A stretch of 64,000 bases of DNA from DATCMU01 sp036563245 (GTDB lineage: Bacteria; Pseudomonadota; Alphaproteobacteria; Rhizobiales; Devosiaceae), in NCBI GenBank assembly GCA_036563245.1, contig DATCMU010000050.1, positions 152,747 to 216,746 of the forward strand, given 5' to 3'. Positions 14,751 to 22,179 of this stretch are shown piece after piece; the first letter of the stretch is position 1; each line of letters starts with the position of its first letter. A program made the translations under genes and the position numbers. The notes below the pieces were generated by a model. The model was not told the DNA's origin. It saw only the letters and a program-made list of their open reading frames with translations, and did no database searches.

Positions 14751-14773
14751 GAATCAGTTCGCAAACCGGGCAA

Positions 14774-16342
14774 TCAGCCGGCCAGGGCCCCTTGCGCCGC
14801 GGCGCCCTTCTCGACCAGCAGGCGATTATAGGCATTCAGATAGGCGCGGGCAGAAGCCACCAGCGTATCCGGCTCCGCCGCCTGGCCGGAAACGATCCGG
14901 CCATTCATCTCGAGCCGGACATGCGCATTGGCCTGAGCGTCGGTGCCGCCTGTCACTGCGTCCACGCCGTAAAGCACCAGATGCGGATCGGCGCCAACCG
15001 CCGCCTTGATCGCATTGAAGATCGCATCGACCGAGCCGGTTCCGTCCACCGCGACATCCACCCTCTTGCCGTCCACCGACAGGGCCAGTTCGCAATGGTG
15101 CTCGCCTCCGGTGCGCGAAACGACGTTCATCGACACCAGCCTGATGCGATCCGAACTTGACCCGACCTCGTCATCGACCAGCGCGACCAGATCGGCATCG
15201 TAGACATGCTTTTTCTTGTCGGCGAGATCCTTGAAACGCTGAAAGGCCTCCTGGAAAGCGTTTTCGCCCAGTTCGTAGCCCAGTTCCTTGAGTTTCTCGC
15301 GGAACGCGTGGCGCCCCGAGTGCTTGCCCATGACCAGCGACGTCGATTTGATGCCGACGCTTTCCGGGGTCATGATCTCGTAGGTTTGCGCGTTCTTCAG
15401 CATGCCGTCCTGGTGAATGCCGCTTTCATGCGCAAACGCGTTCCGGCCGACAATCGCCTTGTTGTACTGCACCGGGAAGTTGGCCGCCGCCGATACGATC
15501 TTGGACGCCCTGGCCAACTGGGTCGTCTCGACATTCGTATAGTAGGGCATCGCGTCGGGCCGGGTACGAATCGCCATCACGATTTCCTCAAGCGCCGCAT
15601 TGCCCGCCCGTTCGCCTATGCCGTTGATCGTGCACTCGATCTGCCGCGCCCCGGCGCGTACCCCTGCGAGAGAATTGGCCACCGCCATCCCCAGGTCATT
15701 GTGGCAATGGGTCGAGAAGATGGCCTTGTCCGCATTCGGCACGCGGTTGAAGAGCATCGAGATCAGTTCGAAATATTCATCCGGAACCGTGTAGCCGACC
15801 GTGTCGGGAATGTTGATCGTCGTGGCGCCAGCGGTGATTGCCGCCTCCACACACCGGCACAGGAAGTCGTGTTCGGTGCGCGTGCCGTCTTCGGGGGACC
15901 ACTCGACATCGTCGGTGTACTGGCGCGCCCGCGAGACCGAGGCAATCACCTTCTCGAACACCGCCTCCGGCTCCATCTGCAGCTTGTATTTCATATGCAG
16001 TGGCGAGGTGGAAATGAACGTGTGGATACGGCCGCGCGGCGCATGACGGATCGCGTCTGCTGCCCGGTCGATGTCCTTGTCGCTGGCACGCGCCAGCCCG
16101 CAGATCACCGCATTCTTTGCCCGCTTGGCGATCTCGGTTACGGCCTCGAAATCGCCGTTCGAGGCAATCGGGAATCCGGCTTCGATGATGTCCACGCCCA
16201 TGTCGTCGAGGGCTTCGGCCACCTGCAGCTTTTCTTCCAGCGTCATCGATGCGCCGGGGGACTGCTCGCCATCGCGCAACGTGGTGTCGAAAATGAAGAC
16301 CCGTTCCTTGTTCGTCTGGGTCTGGTCTGCGTCGCTACTCAT
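14774..16342 (-). CDS. leuA: 2-isopropylmalate synthase
   Basis: This 522-residue enzyme condenses acetyl-CoA with 2-ketoisovalerate, the first step committed to leucine. The catalytic barrel begins with the FDTTLRDGEQSPGASMT motif at about 20-36, contains HCHNDLGMAVANSLAGV near 205 and ends around residue 290. The C-terminal LeuA regulatory domain (about 390-510) includes GGTDAQANAHVRLE and would bind leucine for feedback inhibition. I chose the ATG at 16342 (MSSDADQTQTNKE) because AAGAGA lies directly upstream; a longer frame to 16372 has no ribosome site. It is transcribed alone and followed by its own terminator. Together with ilvC and ilvIN in the same 20 kb it covers much of branched-chain amino acid synthesis. 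Confidence 0.97.
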   Translation of the reverse strand: MSSDADQTQTNKERVFIFDTTLRDGEQSPGASMTLEEKLQVAEALDDMGVDIIEAGFPIASNGDFEAVTEIAKRAKNAVICGLARASDKDIDRAADAIRHAPRGRIHTFISTSPLHMKYKLQMEPEAVFEKVIASVSRARQYTDDVEWSPEDGTRTEHDFLCRCVEAAITAGATTINIPDTVGYTVPDEYFELISMLFNRVPNADKAIFSTHCHNDLGMAVANSLAGVRAGARQIECTINGIGERAGNAALEEIVMAIRTRPDAMPYYTNVETTQLARASKIVSAAANFPVQYNKAIVGRNAFAHESGIHQDGMLKNAQTYEIMTPESVGIKSTSLVMGKHSGRHAFREKLKELGYELGENAFQEAFQRFKDLADKKKHVYDADLVALVDDEVGSSSDRIRLVSMNVVSRTGGEHHCELALSVDGKRVDVAVDGTGSVDAIFNAIKAAVGADPHLVLYGVDAVTGGTDAQANAHVRLEMNGRIVSGQAAEPDTLVASARAYLNAYNRLLVEKGAAAQGALAG

Positions 16343-16406
16343 TCTCTTGGTCCTGATCAAACGGCCGCTCACGGCCGGACAATTGCTGTTCGGCTGAAAT
16401 GGTCAT
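16335..16406 (-). CDS. Possible 23-codon upstream frame overlapping the leuA start
   Basis: A short frame begins with an ATG eight bases or fewer after AGGGG and encodes MTISAEQQLSGRERPFDQDQ plus three more residues. Its TAG overlaps the leuA ATG region by eight bases. This geometry would allow translational coupling. It has only one leucine codon, so it is not a typical attenuator peptide. It may be chance. Confidence 0.25.
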   Translation of the reverse strand: MTISAEQQLSGRERPFDQDQENE

Positions 16407-16444
16407 CCCCTGAACACCCGCTCGCAGAACCGAGCCGCCGGCAC

Positions 16445-16576
16445 TCAGGGGCGGATAAGGAGGAGAAGAAGAAGTGGAAGCAGGAGCATTGCGGCCGCGA
16501 TCAGCCGGGCCCTCGCCACGTCCTGTTCGGCACGGGCGGCAACAGCGGCTTTCGATCTGGCGGTCCGGTCAGGCAT
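16445..16576 (-). CDS. Possible 43-residue single-pass membrane protein
   Basis: The frame encodes a basic start (MPDRTARSKAAVAARAEQD) and a C-terminal hydrophobic stretch IAAAMLLLPLLLLLLIRP that would span the membrane, giving a tail-anchored topology. Only a weak AGGG precedes the ATG. It lies between leuA and the membrane-protein gene at 16684, on the same strand as both. I do not recognise it. Confidence 0.3.
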   Translation of the reverse strand: MPDRTARSKAAVAARAEQDVARARLIAAAMLLLPLLLLLLIRP

Positions 16577-16683
16577 GCACAACCCTGCGCGCTCTGCACA
16601 TTCACTGAACAGATAATGCGCACGATCGACCGAATCTGCAACCCCCTTGCGGTGGAATTGCGCCCGGACGCGATGCGCGACGC

Positions 16684-17118
16684 TCAATTGAAGGCCATGA
16701 CCGCGCAAAATATGATGGCCGGCCCACAAATCGCGTTGACCATTCCGGCGCGCCTGGCAAGCGCGGCGGACGCCATGTCGCCCGCCTTGATGCCGCGATA
16801 GGCGCGCGATCCCATGCCGATCGATGCGCTGAGCACCACCACCAGTGCGATCTTGACCCAGAACCACGCACTAAGCGTCCCCAGATCGGACCAGCGCATG
16901 GCCACGAGAACAATGCCGGTCACCCACAGCAAACCAAGGCCTACATGGCCGTTGCGCGCCAGGATATCGCCCAGCCTGAAAAGGGTCGATCGCTGGTCGG
17001 CATTCGATTGCCCCATCAGCGGCCCGATATTCGACATGGCAATGCCCGACCCCATTCCAAGGACGAGACTGAACAGATGCACGAAAAGGATCACGTTGAA
17101 TATGACTGCGAAAACCAT
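16684..17118 (-). CDS. Small four-helix integral membrane protein of unknown function
   Basis: This protein of about 144 residues has four predicted membrane helices: FAVIFNVILFVHLFSLVLGM near the start, GLGLLWVTGIVLVA at about 60-75, FWVKIALVVVLSASIGM at about 85-102, and the C-terminal AICGPAIIFCAVMAFN. A conserved-looking His in the first helix and the overall layout recall small DUF2214- or DUF2269-type proteins, but I cannot name the family. I chose the ATG at 17118, preceded by GGGGGTGG; a GTG two codons upstream is the alternative. The PhzF-like gene ends 63 bases upstream on the same strand, so the two may share a transcript. Confidence 0.65.
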   Translation of the reverse strand: MVFAVIFNVILFVHLFSLVLGMGSGIAMSNIGPLMGQSNADQRSTLFRLGDILARNGHVGLGLLWVTGIVLVAMRWSDLGTLSAWFWVKIALVVVLSASIGMGSRAYRGIKAGDMASAALARRAGMVNAICGPAIIFCAVMAFN

Positions 17119-17181
17119 CGCCACCCCCGATATGGCGCCCAGCCCTCGGTTCGGACCGGCGCGAGACTTTTCTGTAGAGCC

Positions 17182-18075
17182 CTAATCCCTCAGATCCAGG
17201 GTGCCCTCGGCCACGACCACAGCCTCGCCGCCAATGCCTGCGTGGAACAGGACCCCGTCCCTCTTGCGAAACTGCAGGGCGATCAGGCTCGGGCGACGCA
17301 TCTCCTTGCCCTGCCGGATCGTAACGTCGAACTGCCCTTCCGCCTCTTCGGCAGTTGCCGAAAGAAGCCCGATCAGGGCCGCGGCCGCAGACCCCGTTGC
17401 AGGATCCTCGCCGGCTGCAAGGCTCGGAGAGAACATGCGCGCCGCATAGTCGCAATAGCTCTCCTCTGGTGTCTGCGTGAACGCATAGACCGCGCTGTCG
17501 CCAATCGGGAAAGTTTCCCTCCAGCCGCGCCTTTCCAGCCTGATTTCACGCAGCACCCCGGCATCGCGCACCGGCACCAGGTAGTATGGGTTCCCCGCAC
17601 TATAGAGCGCGGGCTCCATTCGCCCCAGCCCGATATCGGAGGGTGAAAGCCCAAGAGCCTGCGCGATCCTGTCGCCATCCGGTTCCCAGGCTTCGGATTC
17701 GGGAAGCCGAGGCAAGGCAAAGCGCGCCGAGCCGCGCCGTGGCCCGTCGGCTGCAGTCACCGCTGTGATCAAACCGACATGTTCCTCGAAACGAACTCCC
17801 GACAGCCGTTCCTTGATCGCCAGAAGCACCCCTGCCCCGACTGTTCCATGACCGGAAAACGGCAATTCGGACTTTGGCGTGAAGATCTTCAGCGTTGCGC
17901 TGTGCCGGTTGCTGGACGGCTTGCACACAAAGACCGTTTCCGACAGCCCGAACTCTCCGGCAATCGCCTGCATGCGCTCGTGCCCAAGTTCGTCGGCCTT
18001 CAGTACCACCGCCAGAGGATTGCCCGACAGCGCCTGGCGGGTGAACACGTCCATGATGTAGTAGTTCAGCTTCAC
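17182..18075 (-). CDS. PhzF-family isomerase/epimerase-like protein
   Basis: This 297-residue protein of the PhzF/DapF-like fold starts MDVFTRQALSGNPLAVVL after a short lead. It carries the family's catalytic glutamate in LSETVFV (about residue 46), the FTPKSELPFSGHGTVGA motif at about 65-81 and the second-half DPATGSAAAALIGLL near 225. PhzF proteins isomerise small acidic substrates in phenazine synthesis, but most members have unknown substrates. No phenazine genes are nearby, so I do not call it a phenazine enzyme. The GTG start at 18075 has a GGGGGTAGGG ribosome site. Confidence 0.85.
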   Translation of the reverse strand: MKLNYYIMDVFTRQALSGNPLAVVLKADELGHERMQAIAGEFGLSETVFVCKPSSNRHSATLKIFTPKSELPFSGHGTVGAGVLLAIKERLSGVRFEEHVGLITAVTAADGPRRGSARFALPRLPESEAWEPDGDRIAQALGLSPSDIGLGRMEPALYSAGNPYYLVPVRDAGVLREIRLERRGWRETFPIGDSAVYAFTQTPEESYCDYAARMFSPSLAAGEDPATGSAAAALIGLLSATAEEAEGQFDVTIRQGKEMRRPSLIALQFRKRDGVLFHAGIGGEAVVVAEGTLDLRD

Positions 18076-18143
18076 GCCCTACCCCCCATCTGCGTGGTAA
18101 CGAGTCGACCGAATCGGTCCCGCGTGTCAATTGCCACCCGGCC

Positions 18144-18650
18144 TCAGCCCTCACTCTCTCCTTCGCCCTCGGCCACCCCCATTACTCGGGCCCAGGCATC
18201 GAACAGCGGCTGGCGTGATGTCGGCTGGCCCTCGAAATTGACGTCACCCCTGTCGATGCCTGCCCATGGAACCGCGCTGGCAGTCCAGATGTTTCCCACC
18301 GGCACGGCCCAGCTTGCGTCATCCAGCGTGCCGGGCTTGAGCACGATTGCATTGCCCGATGCAGGCCTGTTCCAGACGAGCGTGCCGCAGGTGCCGCACC
18401 GCATCATCTTCAGGCGATTGCCGCTCTGGGCAGTCTTTTCAAAGACCACTGGTTCGCCCGAAATCAGTTCGATCGCCTCGGCGGGCACGATGGCCGACAT
18501 CGAGAAGCCCGCGCCCGAGGAGCGCTGACAGTCCTTGCAGTGGCAGCGATAGACCGTCAGGGGCATCGCCTTGAGCCGGTATCGAACCGAGCCGCAGATA
18601 CAGCCGCCTTCGACTGGAAAATGCGGAAGCGCCGTGTGATGTCCGATCAT
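18144..18650 (-). CDS. GFA-family (glutathione-dependent formaldehyde-activating enzyme/CENP-V) zinc protein
   Basis: This 168-residue protein has the GFA zinc-binding cysteines. GGCICGSVRYRL lies at about 15-26, YRCHCKDCQRSSGAGF at about 34-49 and RCGTCGTLVW at about 85-94, the usual three-part pattern. Family members include a proposed spontaneous-adduct formaldehyde enzyme, but most are uncharacterised. The length is slightly above the typical 130-150 because of an acidic GEGESEG tail. I chose the ATG at 18650 because AGGGAG lies upstream; the frame stays open to 18692. It is separated by about 146 bases from the divergent ArsR gene, and that gap contains the ArsR promoter. Confidence 0.85.
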   Translation of the reverse strand: MIGHHTALPHFPVEGGCICGSVRYRLKAMPLTVYRCHCKDCQRSSGAGFSMSAIVPAEAIELISGEPVVFEKTAQSGNRLKMMRCGTCGTLVWNRPASGNAIVLKPGTLDDASWAVPVGNIWTASAVPWAGIDRGDVNFEGQPTSRQPLFDAWARVMGVAEGEGESEG

Positions 18651-18761
18651 GTCATTCTCCCTTGCACTTGCTCGTTCAATTTGCCGCAACACGGCGCCGG
18701 TCGTCTCGTCAAAAGATCCGCCGAAACCGGCACCTGCAATGCTTAGGCAGTTACCGAACTA

Positions 18762-18796
18762 TTGACTTTCACGGTACCCGGTATTTAGTTAGGTAC
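18762..18796 (+). promoter_or_regulatory. Probable promoter and operator of the ArsR-SRPBCC pair
   Basis: TTGACT at 18762-18767 could be a -35 box, with an AT-rich -10 candidate ending near 18790. That would put the transcript start very close to the ATG at 18797. GGTACC at 18773-18778 and AGGTAC at 18791-18796 face each other as an imperfect dyad across the promoter and may be the ArsR operator. Confidence 0.35.
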
Positions 18797-19153
18797 ATGC
18801 TTAACAATCCCGACCCACTCGACCAGCTTTTTCATGCCCTCGCAGACGCCAATCGCCGGGCGATCATCGACCGTCTCGCCCGCGAGGAGGTCTCTGTTTC
18901 CGCCTTGCGCGGGCCGCTGGGCATTTCAATGCCGGCGACACTGCAGCATATCGGCGTTCTCGAGGCAGCCGGCCTGGTGACGACACGCAAGAAAGGCCGG
19001 GTTCGCACGTGCACACTCGACCGCACCGCTCTGTCGCGCGCCGAGAAGTGGATCAACGAGCGACGCGAATTCTGGAGTGACCGGCTCGACGCGCTGGGCC
19101 ATCACCTTGAGGGCAGTATGAACGATTTCAATGAGCGAGGGGATAAAACATGA
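18797..19153 (+). CDS. ArsR-family winged-helix repressor
   Basis: This 118-residue regulator has the ArsR-type winged helix. DQLFHALADANRRAIIDRLA at about 9-28 is the usual LADxTRRxIL segment, the recognition helix is near SMPATLQHIGVLEAAGL at about 44-60, and the wing is VTTRKKGRVRT. No metal-binding cysteine pair is present, so it probably does not sense metal. It belongs to the group that pairs with SRPBCC/AHSA1 genes. The TGA overlaps the next ATG by four bases. I chose the ATG at 18797 because upstream codons lack a ribosome site and family proteins start there. It probably regulates its own small operon. Confidence 0.88.
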   Translation: MLNNPDPLDQLFHALADANRRAIIDRLAREEVSVSALRGPLGISMPATLQHIGVLEAAGLVTTRKKGRVRTCTLDRTALSRAEKWINERREFWSDRLDALGHHLEGSMNDFNERGDKT

Positions 19154-19602
19154 CCGACAATCGCAATGTGGTTCACGCGACATTCGTCCTGGAGCGAACC
19201 TACCCCGTGTCACGGGCGCGCGTATTCGACGCCTTCTCCGACGCCGACCGGAAACGCGACTGGTTCACCGGTCTTTCTGGCGCCGATCACAGCCTCGACT
19301 TCCGCGTCGGTGGCCGCGAAACCAGCCACGGCAAGATGCCCAATGGCGGCGACATGCACTATGACGCCGTCTATTTCGACATCGTGCCGGGCCAGCGCAT
19401 CGTCTACGCCTACGAGATGCGCTTCGGCGACCAGCGCATCTCGGCCACCTTGACCACGGTGGAACTGGACGAAACCGATGGCGGAACGCGCCTGAAGTTC
19501 ACTGAGCAGGGCGCCTATCTGGACGGTTTCGACGGCCCCGCCTACTGGGAACGCGGGACCACTTCCCTGCTCGAGCGATTGGGCCAGTCCTTCGAAGAAT
19601 AG
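19150..19602 (+). CDS. SRPBCC (AHSA1-type) domain protein
   Basis: This 150-residue single-domain START-like protein begins TFVLERTYPVSRARVFDAFS. It has an RDWFTGL turn near 40, the DFRVGGRE strand, and ends GPAYWERGTTSLLERL, all typical of the AHSA1/SRPBCC group that binds hydrophobic ligands in a deep cavity. Its ligand is unknown. It starts within the last codons of the ArsR-type gene (ATGA overlap), a common pairing in which the regulator controls the SRPBCC gene. A GC-rich hairpin follows 11 bases after the stop. Confidence 0.88.
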   Translation: MTDNRNVVHATFVLERTYPVSRARVFDAFSDADRKRDWFTGLSGADHSLDFRVGGRETSHGKMPNGGDMHYDAVYFDIVPGQRIVYAYEMRFGDQRISATLTTVELDETDGGTRLKFTEQGAYLDGFDGPAYWERGTTSLLERLGQSFEE

Positions 19603-19613
19603 CCTGAACAAGA

Positions 19614-19635
19614 AGGGCGGGGATTTCCCCGCCCT
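19614..19635. terminator. GC-rich hairpin between convergent genes
   Basis: AGGGCGGGGA at 19614-19623 pairs perfectly with TCCCCGCCCT at 19626-19635. The following plus-strand bases are not a T-run. The minus strand reads TTCTTGTTC after the stem. It probably ends the ArsR-SRPBCC transcript and perhaps that of ilvC from the other side. Confidence 0.7.
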
Positions 19636-19678
19636 CCTCGTTCGTCAAGGCCCGGCAATCGACCCAATCGAGAGGACC

Positions 19679-19881
19679 ATCGATCGCCGGCACGTCAGGG
19701 CAGGTCAGTTCCGCGACCTGTCGACGAGCGCACCGGCCTTGATCCACCGGGAGGTTGCCAGTGGAAGTGGGCACCACTTCCACGTTTCGGCAACCGACCC
19801 CGCCCAAAGGCCATGGATCGCCGGCCCGCCGAAGCGGGCTAGTTCCGCGACTTGTCGACGAGCGCACCGGCCTTGATCCAC
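19679..19881. repeat. Imperfect direct duplication covering the 3' end of ilvC
   Basis: Bases 19679-19747 and 19813-19881 match with a constant offset of 134 and no gaps. Both contain GATCGCCGGC and the segment from GTTCCGCGA through TCGACGAGCGCACCGGCC. The second copy is the true end of ilvC, encoding AGALVDKSRN and the stop. The first lies outside the gene as a diverged remnant. The gap from 19636 to 19838 has no other feature. Confidence 0.8.
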
Positions 19882-20858
19882 GGCATCATGCCGCGAAGCT
19901 TCTCGCCGACCTCTTCGATCTGGTGGCTGTCATTGTTGCGCCGCGTGGCCTTGAAGCGCGCAGCGCCCGAGCGGTATTCCTGCATCCATTCGGAGGTGAA
20001 CCGGCCCGACTGGATATCCTTGAGCACCCGCTTCATTTCCGCCTTGGTCTCGTCGGTGATGATGCGCGGTCCCGAGACATATTCGCCCCATTCGGCGGTG
20101 TTCGAGATCGAATAGTTCATGTTGGCGATGCCGCCCTGGTAGATCAGGTCGACGATCAGCTTGACCTCGTGCAGGCACTCGAAATAGGCCATTTCGGGCG
20201 CATAGCCGGCCTCGACCAGCGTCTCGAACCCGGCGCGGATCAGTTCGACCAGACCGCCGCACAACACCACCTGCTCGCCGAACAGGTCTGTCTCGCACTC
20301 TTCCTTGAAATCGGTCTCGATGATGCCCGAGCGCCCGCCACCGACACCGGAGGCATAGGCCAGCGCCAGCTCCTTCGCATTGCCCGACGCATCGTGCTGC
20401 ACCGCGATCAGGCACGGCACACCGCCGCCTTTTTCGAATTCGCCGCGCACGGTGTGGCCTGGCCCCTTGGGCGCGATCATGATCACGTCGACGGTCGCCT
20501 TGGGCTCGATCAGGCCGAAATGCACGTTCAGGCCATGCGCGAAGGCGATGGCCGCCCCGTCGCGGATGTTCGGAGCGATTTCATCGCGGTAGATGTCTGC
20601 CTGCAGCTCGTCCGGGGTCGCCATCATCATCAGGTCGGCCCATTTGGCGATCTCGGCGACACTCATCACCTTGAGCCCGTCCGCCTCGACCTTCTTGGCG
20701 GTCGACGAACCGGGGCGAAGTCCGATGGCGATGTCGGTCACCCCGGAATCCTTGAGGTTGAGCGCATGCGCACGGCCCTGCGAGCCGTATCCGATGATCG
20801 CCACCTTCTTGTTCTTGATCAGATTGAGATCGGCATCCCGATCGTAATAGACGCGCAT
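19839..20858 (-). CDS. ilvC: Ketol-acid reductoisomerase (class I)
   Basis: This 339-residue enzyme converts acetolactate (or acetohydroxybutyrate) into dihydroxy-isovalerate or -methylvalerate with NADPH and magnesium. The N-terminal Rossmann fold shows VAIIGYGSQGRAHALNLKDS at about 19-38 and the NADPH-selecting loop RPGSST near 48. The knotted C-terminal domain has metal-binding acids in SGIIETDFKEECETDLFGEQ at about 177-196 and ANMNYSISNTAEWG near 245. The length is exactly that of the short class I form. It is transcribed alone from its ATG at 20858. Its 3' end has been duplicated. Confidence 0.97.
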   Translation of the reverse strand: MRVYYDRDADLNLIKNKKVAIIGYGSQGRAHALNLKDSGVTDIAIGLRPGSSTAKKVEADGLKVMSVAEIAKWADLMMMATPDELQADIYRDEIAPNIRDGAAIAFAHGLNVHFGLIEPKATVDVIMIAPKGPGHTVRGEFEKGGGVPCLIAVQHDASGNAKELALAYASGVGGGRSGIIETDFKEECETDLFGEQVVLCGGLVELIRAGFETLVEAGYAPEMAYFECLHEVKLIVDLIYQGGIANMNYSISNTAEWGEYVSGPRIITDETKAEMKRVLKDIQSGRFTSEWMQEYRSGAARFKATRRNNDSHQIEEVGEKLRGMMPWIKAGALVDKSRN

Positions 20859-20952
20859 GAGGCACTCCCCTTTTCTTCGCGTTTCATCTCACCTGGCAGC
20901 CCGTGCCGCCCGATTGTTTCTTCCCCACCCCTTTTCGGGGAGGAGAATCCGA

Positions 20953-21579
20953 TCACGCCCCGTAAAGGGCGAGAAACTGATCCGCCGCCGTCGCGGCTTC
21001 CCTGTCGATTTCGGCGCCGCCGACCTTCAGCCTGTCGCCCAGCAACAGCCGGATCTGCACGTCGCGCACCACCAGCCCGAAATAGGTGCGGAACGCCTGC
21101 TCGGCATCCTCGAAACGCAACAGCCCCGCCTCACGCCCGGCTTCCAGCACCGGCTTCAGCCGCCGCCCCATGGCAATGCGGCCGTTCTCCAGCACCACAC
21201 GCCCGAGGTCGCGCTTGTCAGCCCCGGCATGGGCCACCGCCAGCCGGTTGAGCGCCACCGAGATGTCGCCGGTCAACACGGTCAGAAGATCGCGCCCGAA
21301 GGCATGAAGGCTCTGGCTAAGGCTCTCCCGGTTGAGCTTTTGCCGGTCGACAATCGGCGCGCGCACCTTGGCCGCCTGCCATTGCACAGTCGCGGTGAGC
21401 AGCCCGTCACGGTCGCCGAACCACTTGTAGAGCGTTTCCTTGGAGCAACTGGCTCGCCGCGCCACCTCGGTCATGGTCAGCCTGTCACCCGCGTCGACCA
21501 GCACGTCGAGCGCCGCCGTCAGCACCGCCTTCTGGCGCTCCGTCAGGTCCCGATCGCCGATGTCGAGGGTTGTGGCCAA
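20953..21579 (-). CDS. TetR-family transcriptional regulator
   Basis: This protein of about 208 residues has an N-terminal TetR helix-turn-helix. LTERQKAVLTAALDVLVDAG is helix 1, and TMTEVARRASCSKETLYKWFGDRDGLL at about 33-60 includes the recognition helix SKETLYKWF. The C-terminal ligand-binding and dimer domain resembles TetR_C with GRRLKPVLEAGREAGLLR. I chose the TTG at 21579 (MATTLDIGDRD) because AGGAGGAG lies about 10 bases upstream; the frame extends further without support. A 15-bp palindrome about 90 bases upstream probably is its operator. No obvious target gene lies divergent, so it may mainly regulate itself. Confidence 0.85.
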   Translation of the reverse strand: MATTLDIGDRDLTERQKAVLTAALDVLVDAGDRLTMTEVARRASCSKETLYKWFGDRDGLLTATVQWQAAKVRAPIVDRQKLNRESLSQSLHAFGRDLLTVLTGDISVALNRLAVAHAGADKRDLGRVVLENGRIAMGRRLKPVLEAGREAGLLRFEDAEQAFRTYFGLVVRDVQIRLLLGDRLKVGGAEIDREAATAADQFLALYGA

Positions 21580-21665
21580 ACGCGCGCTCCTCCTGCATCG
21601 AATTGCTGCGCGCGGCCGGGGCCCTCGCCCCGCTCCAGTCCGCAGCCATCGATGAATTTCACCGT

Positions 21666-21680
21666 ACCGTACGTTACGGT
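21666..21680. promoter_or_regulatory. Palindromic operator upstream of the TetR gene
   Basis: ACCGTACGTTACGGT is a perfect dyad, 6-bp arms around CGT, with a further ACCGTA half-site directly before it (21661-21666). On the minus strand a TTGCCA box and the palindrome's TACGGT are 17 bases apart, so the operator would overlap the -10 region of the TetR promoter. This placement suggests autorepression. Confidence 0.6.
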
Positions 21681-21689
21681 TCGGCAATT

Positions 21690-22010
21690 GGCAAGTCGGA
21701 TTTGTTTGTGGCCTGCCAGAAAGATCAGGCGGCGTGGGGCGAGACCTGCCTCATCCGTTTGTTTTTTGGTGCGAGACACATCTCGCAAAGGTTGCACTGA
21801 GCGCGTTTCCGAACGGCGAACCGGCTGCCACTTCGCCTGGAAACGCTTGTGCGGCAGGGATTTGTCACCCGGGCGACAACAGGTTGCCCCGTCGCCGCCT
21901 GCATAGGTGCGGTTCGGCAGGCGGGGATAAGTTGGGGGAAAGCGGACGGGGCGCCCGCTTGTGACGGGAGGCATGCGGTCTGCTGTTCACTCGAACGCGC
22001 CAAATATTCT
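21690..22010. other. Gene-free stretch
   Basis: I see no supported gene, RNA or repeat here. Short open frames on both strands (for example 21734-21964 on the plus strand) lack ribosome sites and recognisable motifs. Confidence 0.6.
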
Positions 22011-22095
22011 TCGTCGTTCCCGCGAAAGCGGGAACCCAATGGCCTTCATGCCGCATGAAGAGGCGAGTGGATTCCCGCTTTTGCGGGAATGACGG
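22011..22095. repeat. REP/BIME-like element with inverted ends (type A)
   Basis: Two palindromic units, CGTCGTTCCCGCGAAAGC at 22011 and the mirror unit ending GCGGGAATGACG near 22093, are inverted copies of each other (about 27 bases each) around a 30-base spacer. The right unit recurs at 24753-24779. A degenerate half of a different repeat, GTCCACGGAACTTGATCCCG, follows at about 22140. The rest to 22179 is featureless. Confidence 0.75.
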
Positions 22096-22179
22096 AGTGG
22101 GGTGGCTTGTCTCCTCAGGAGTCTATGTCCCCCTTGCGTCGTCCACGGAACTTGATCCCGCGTGTGCCGCCTGAAAACC

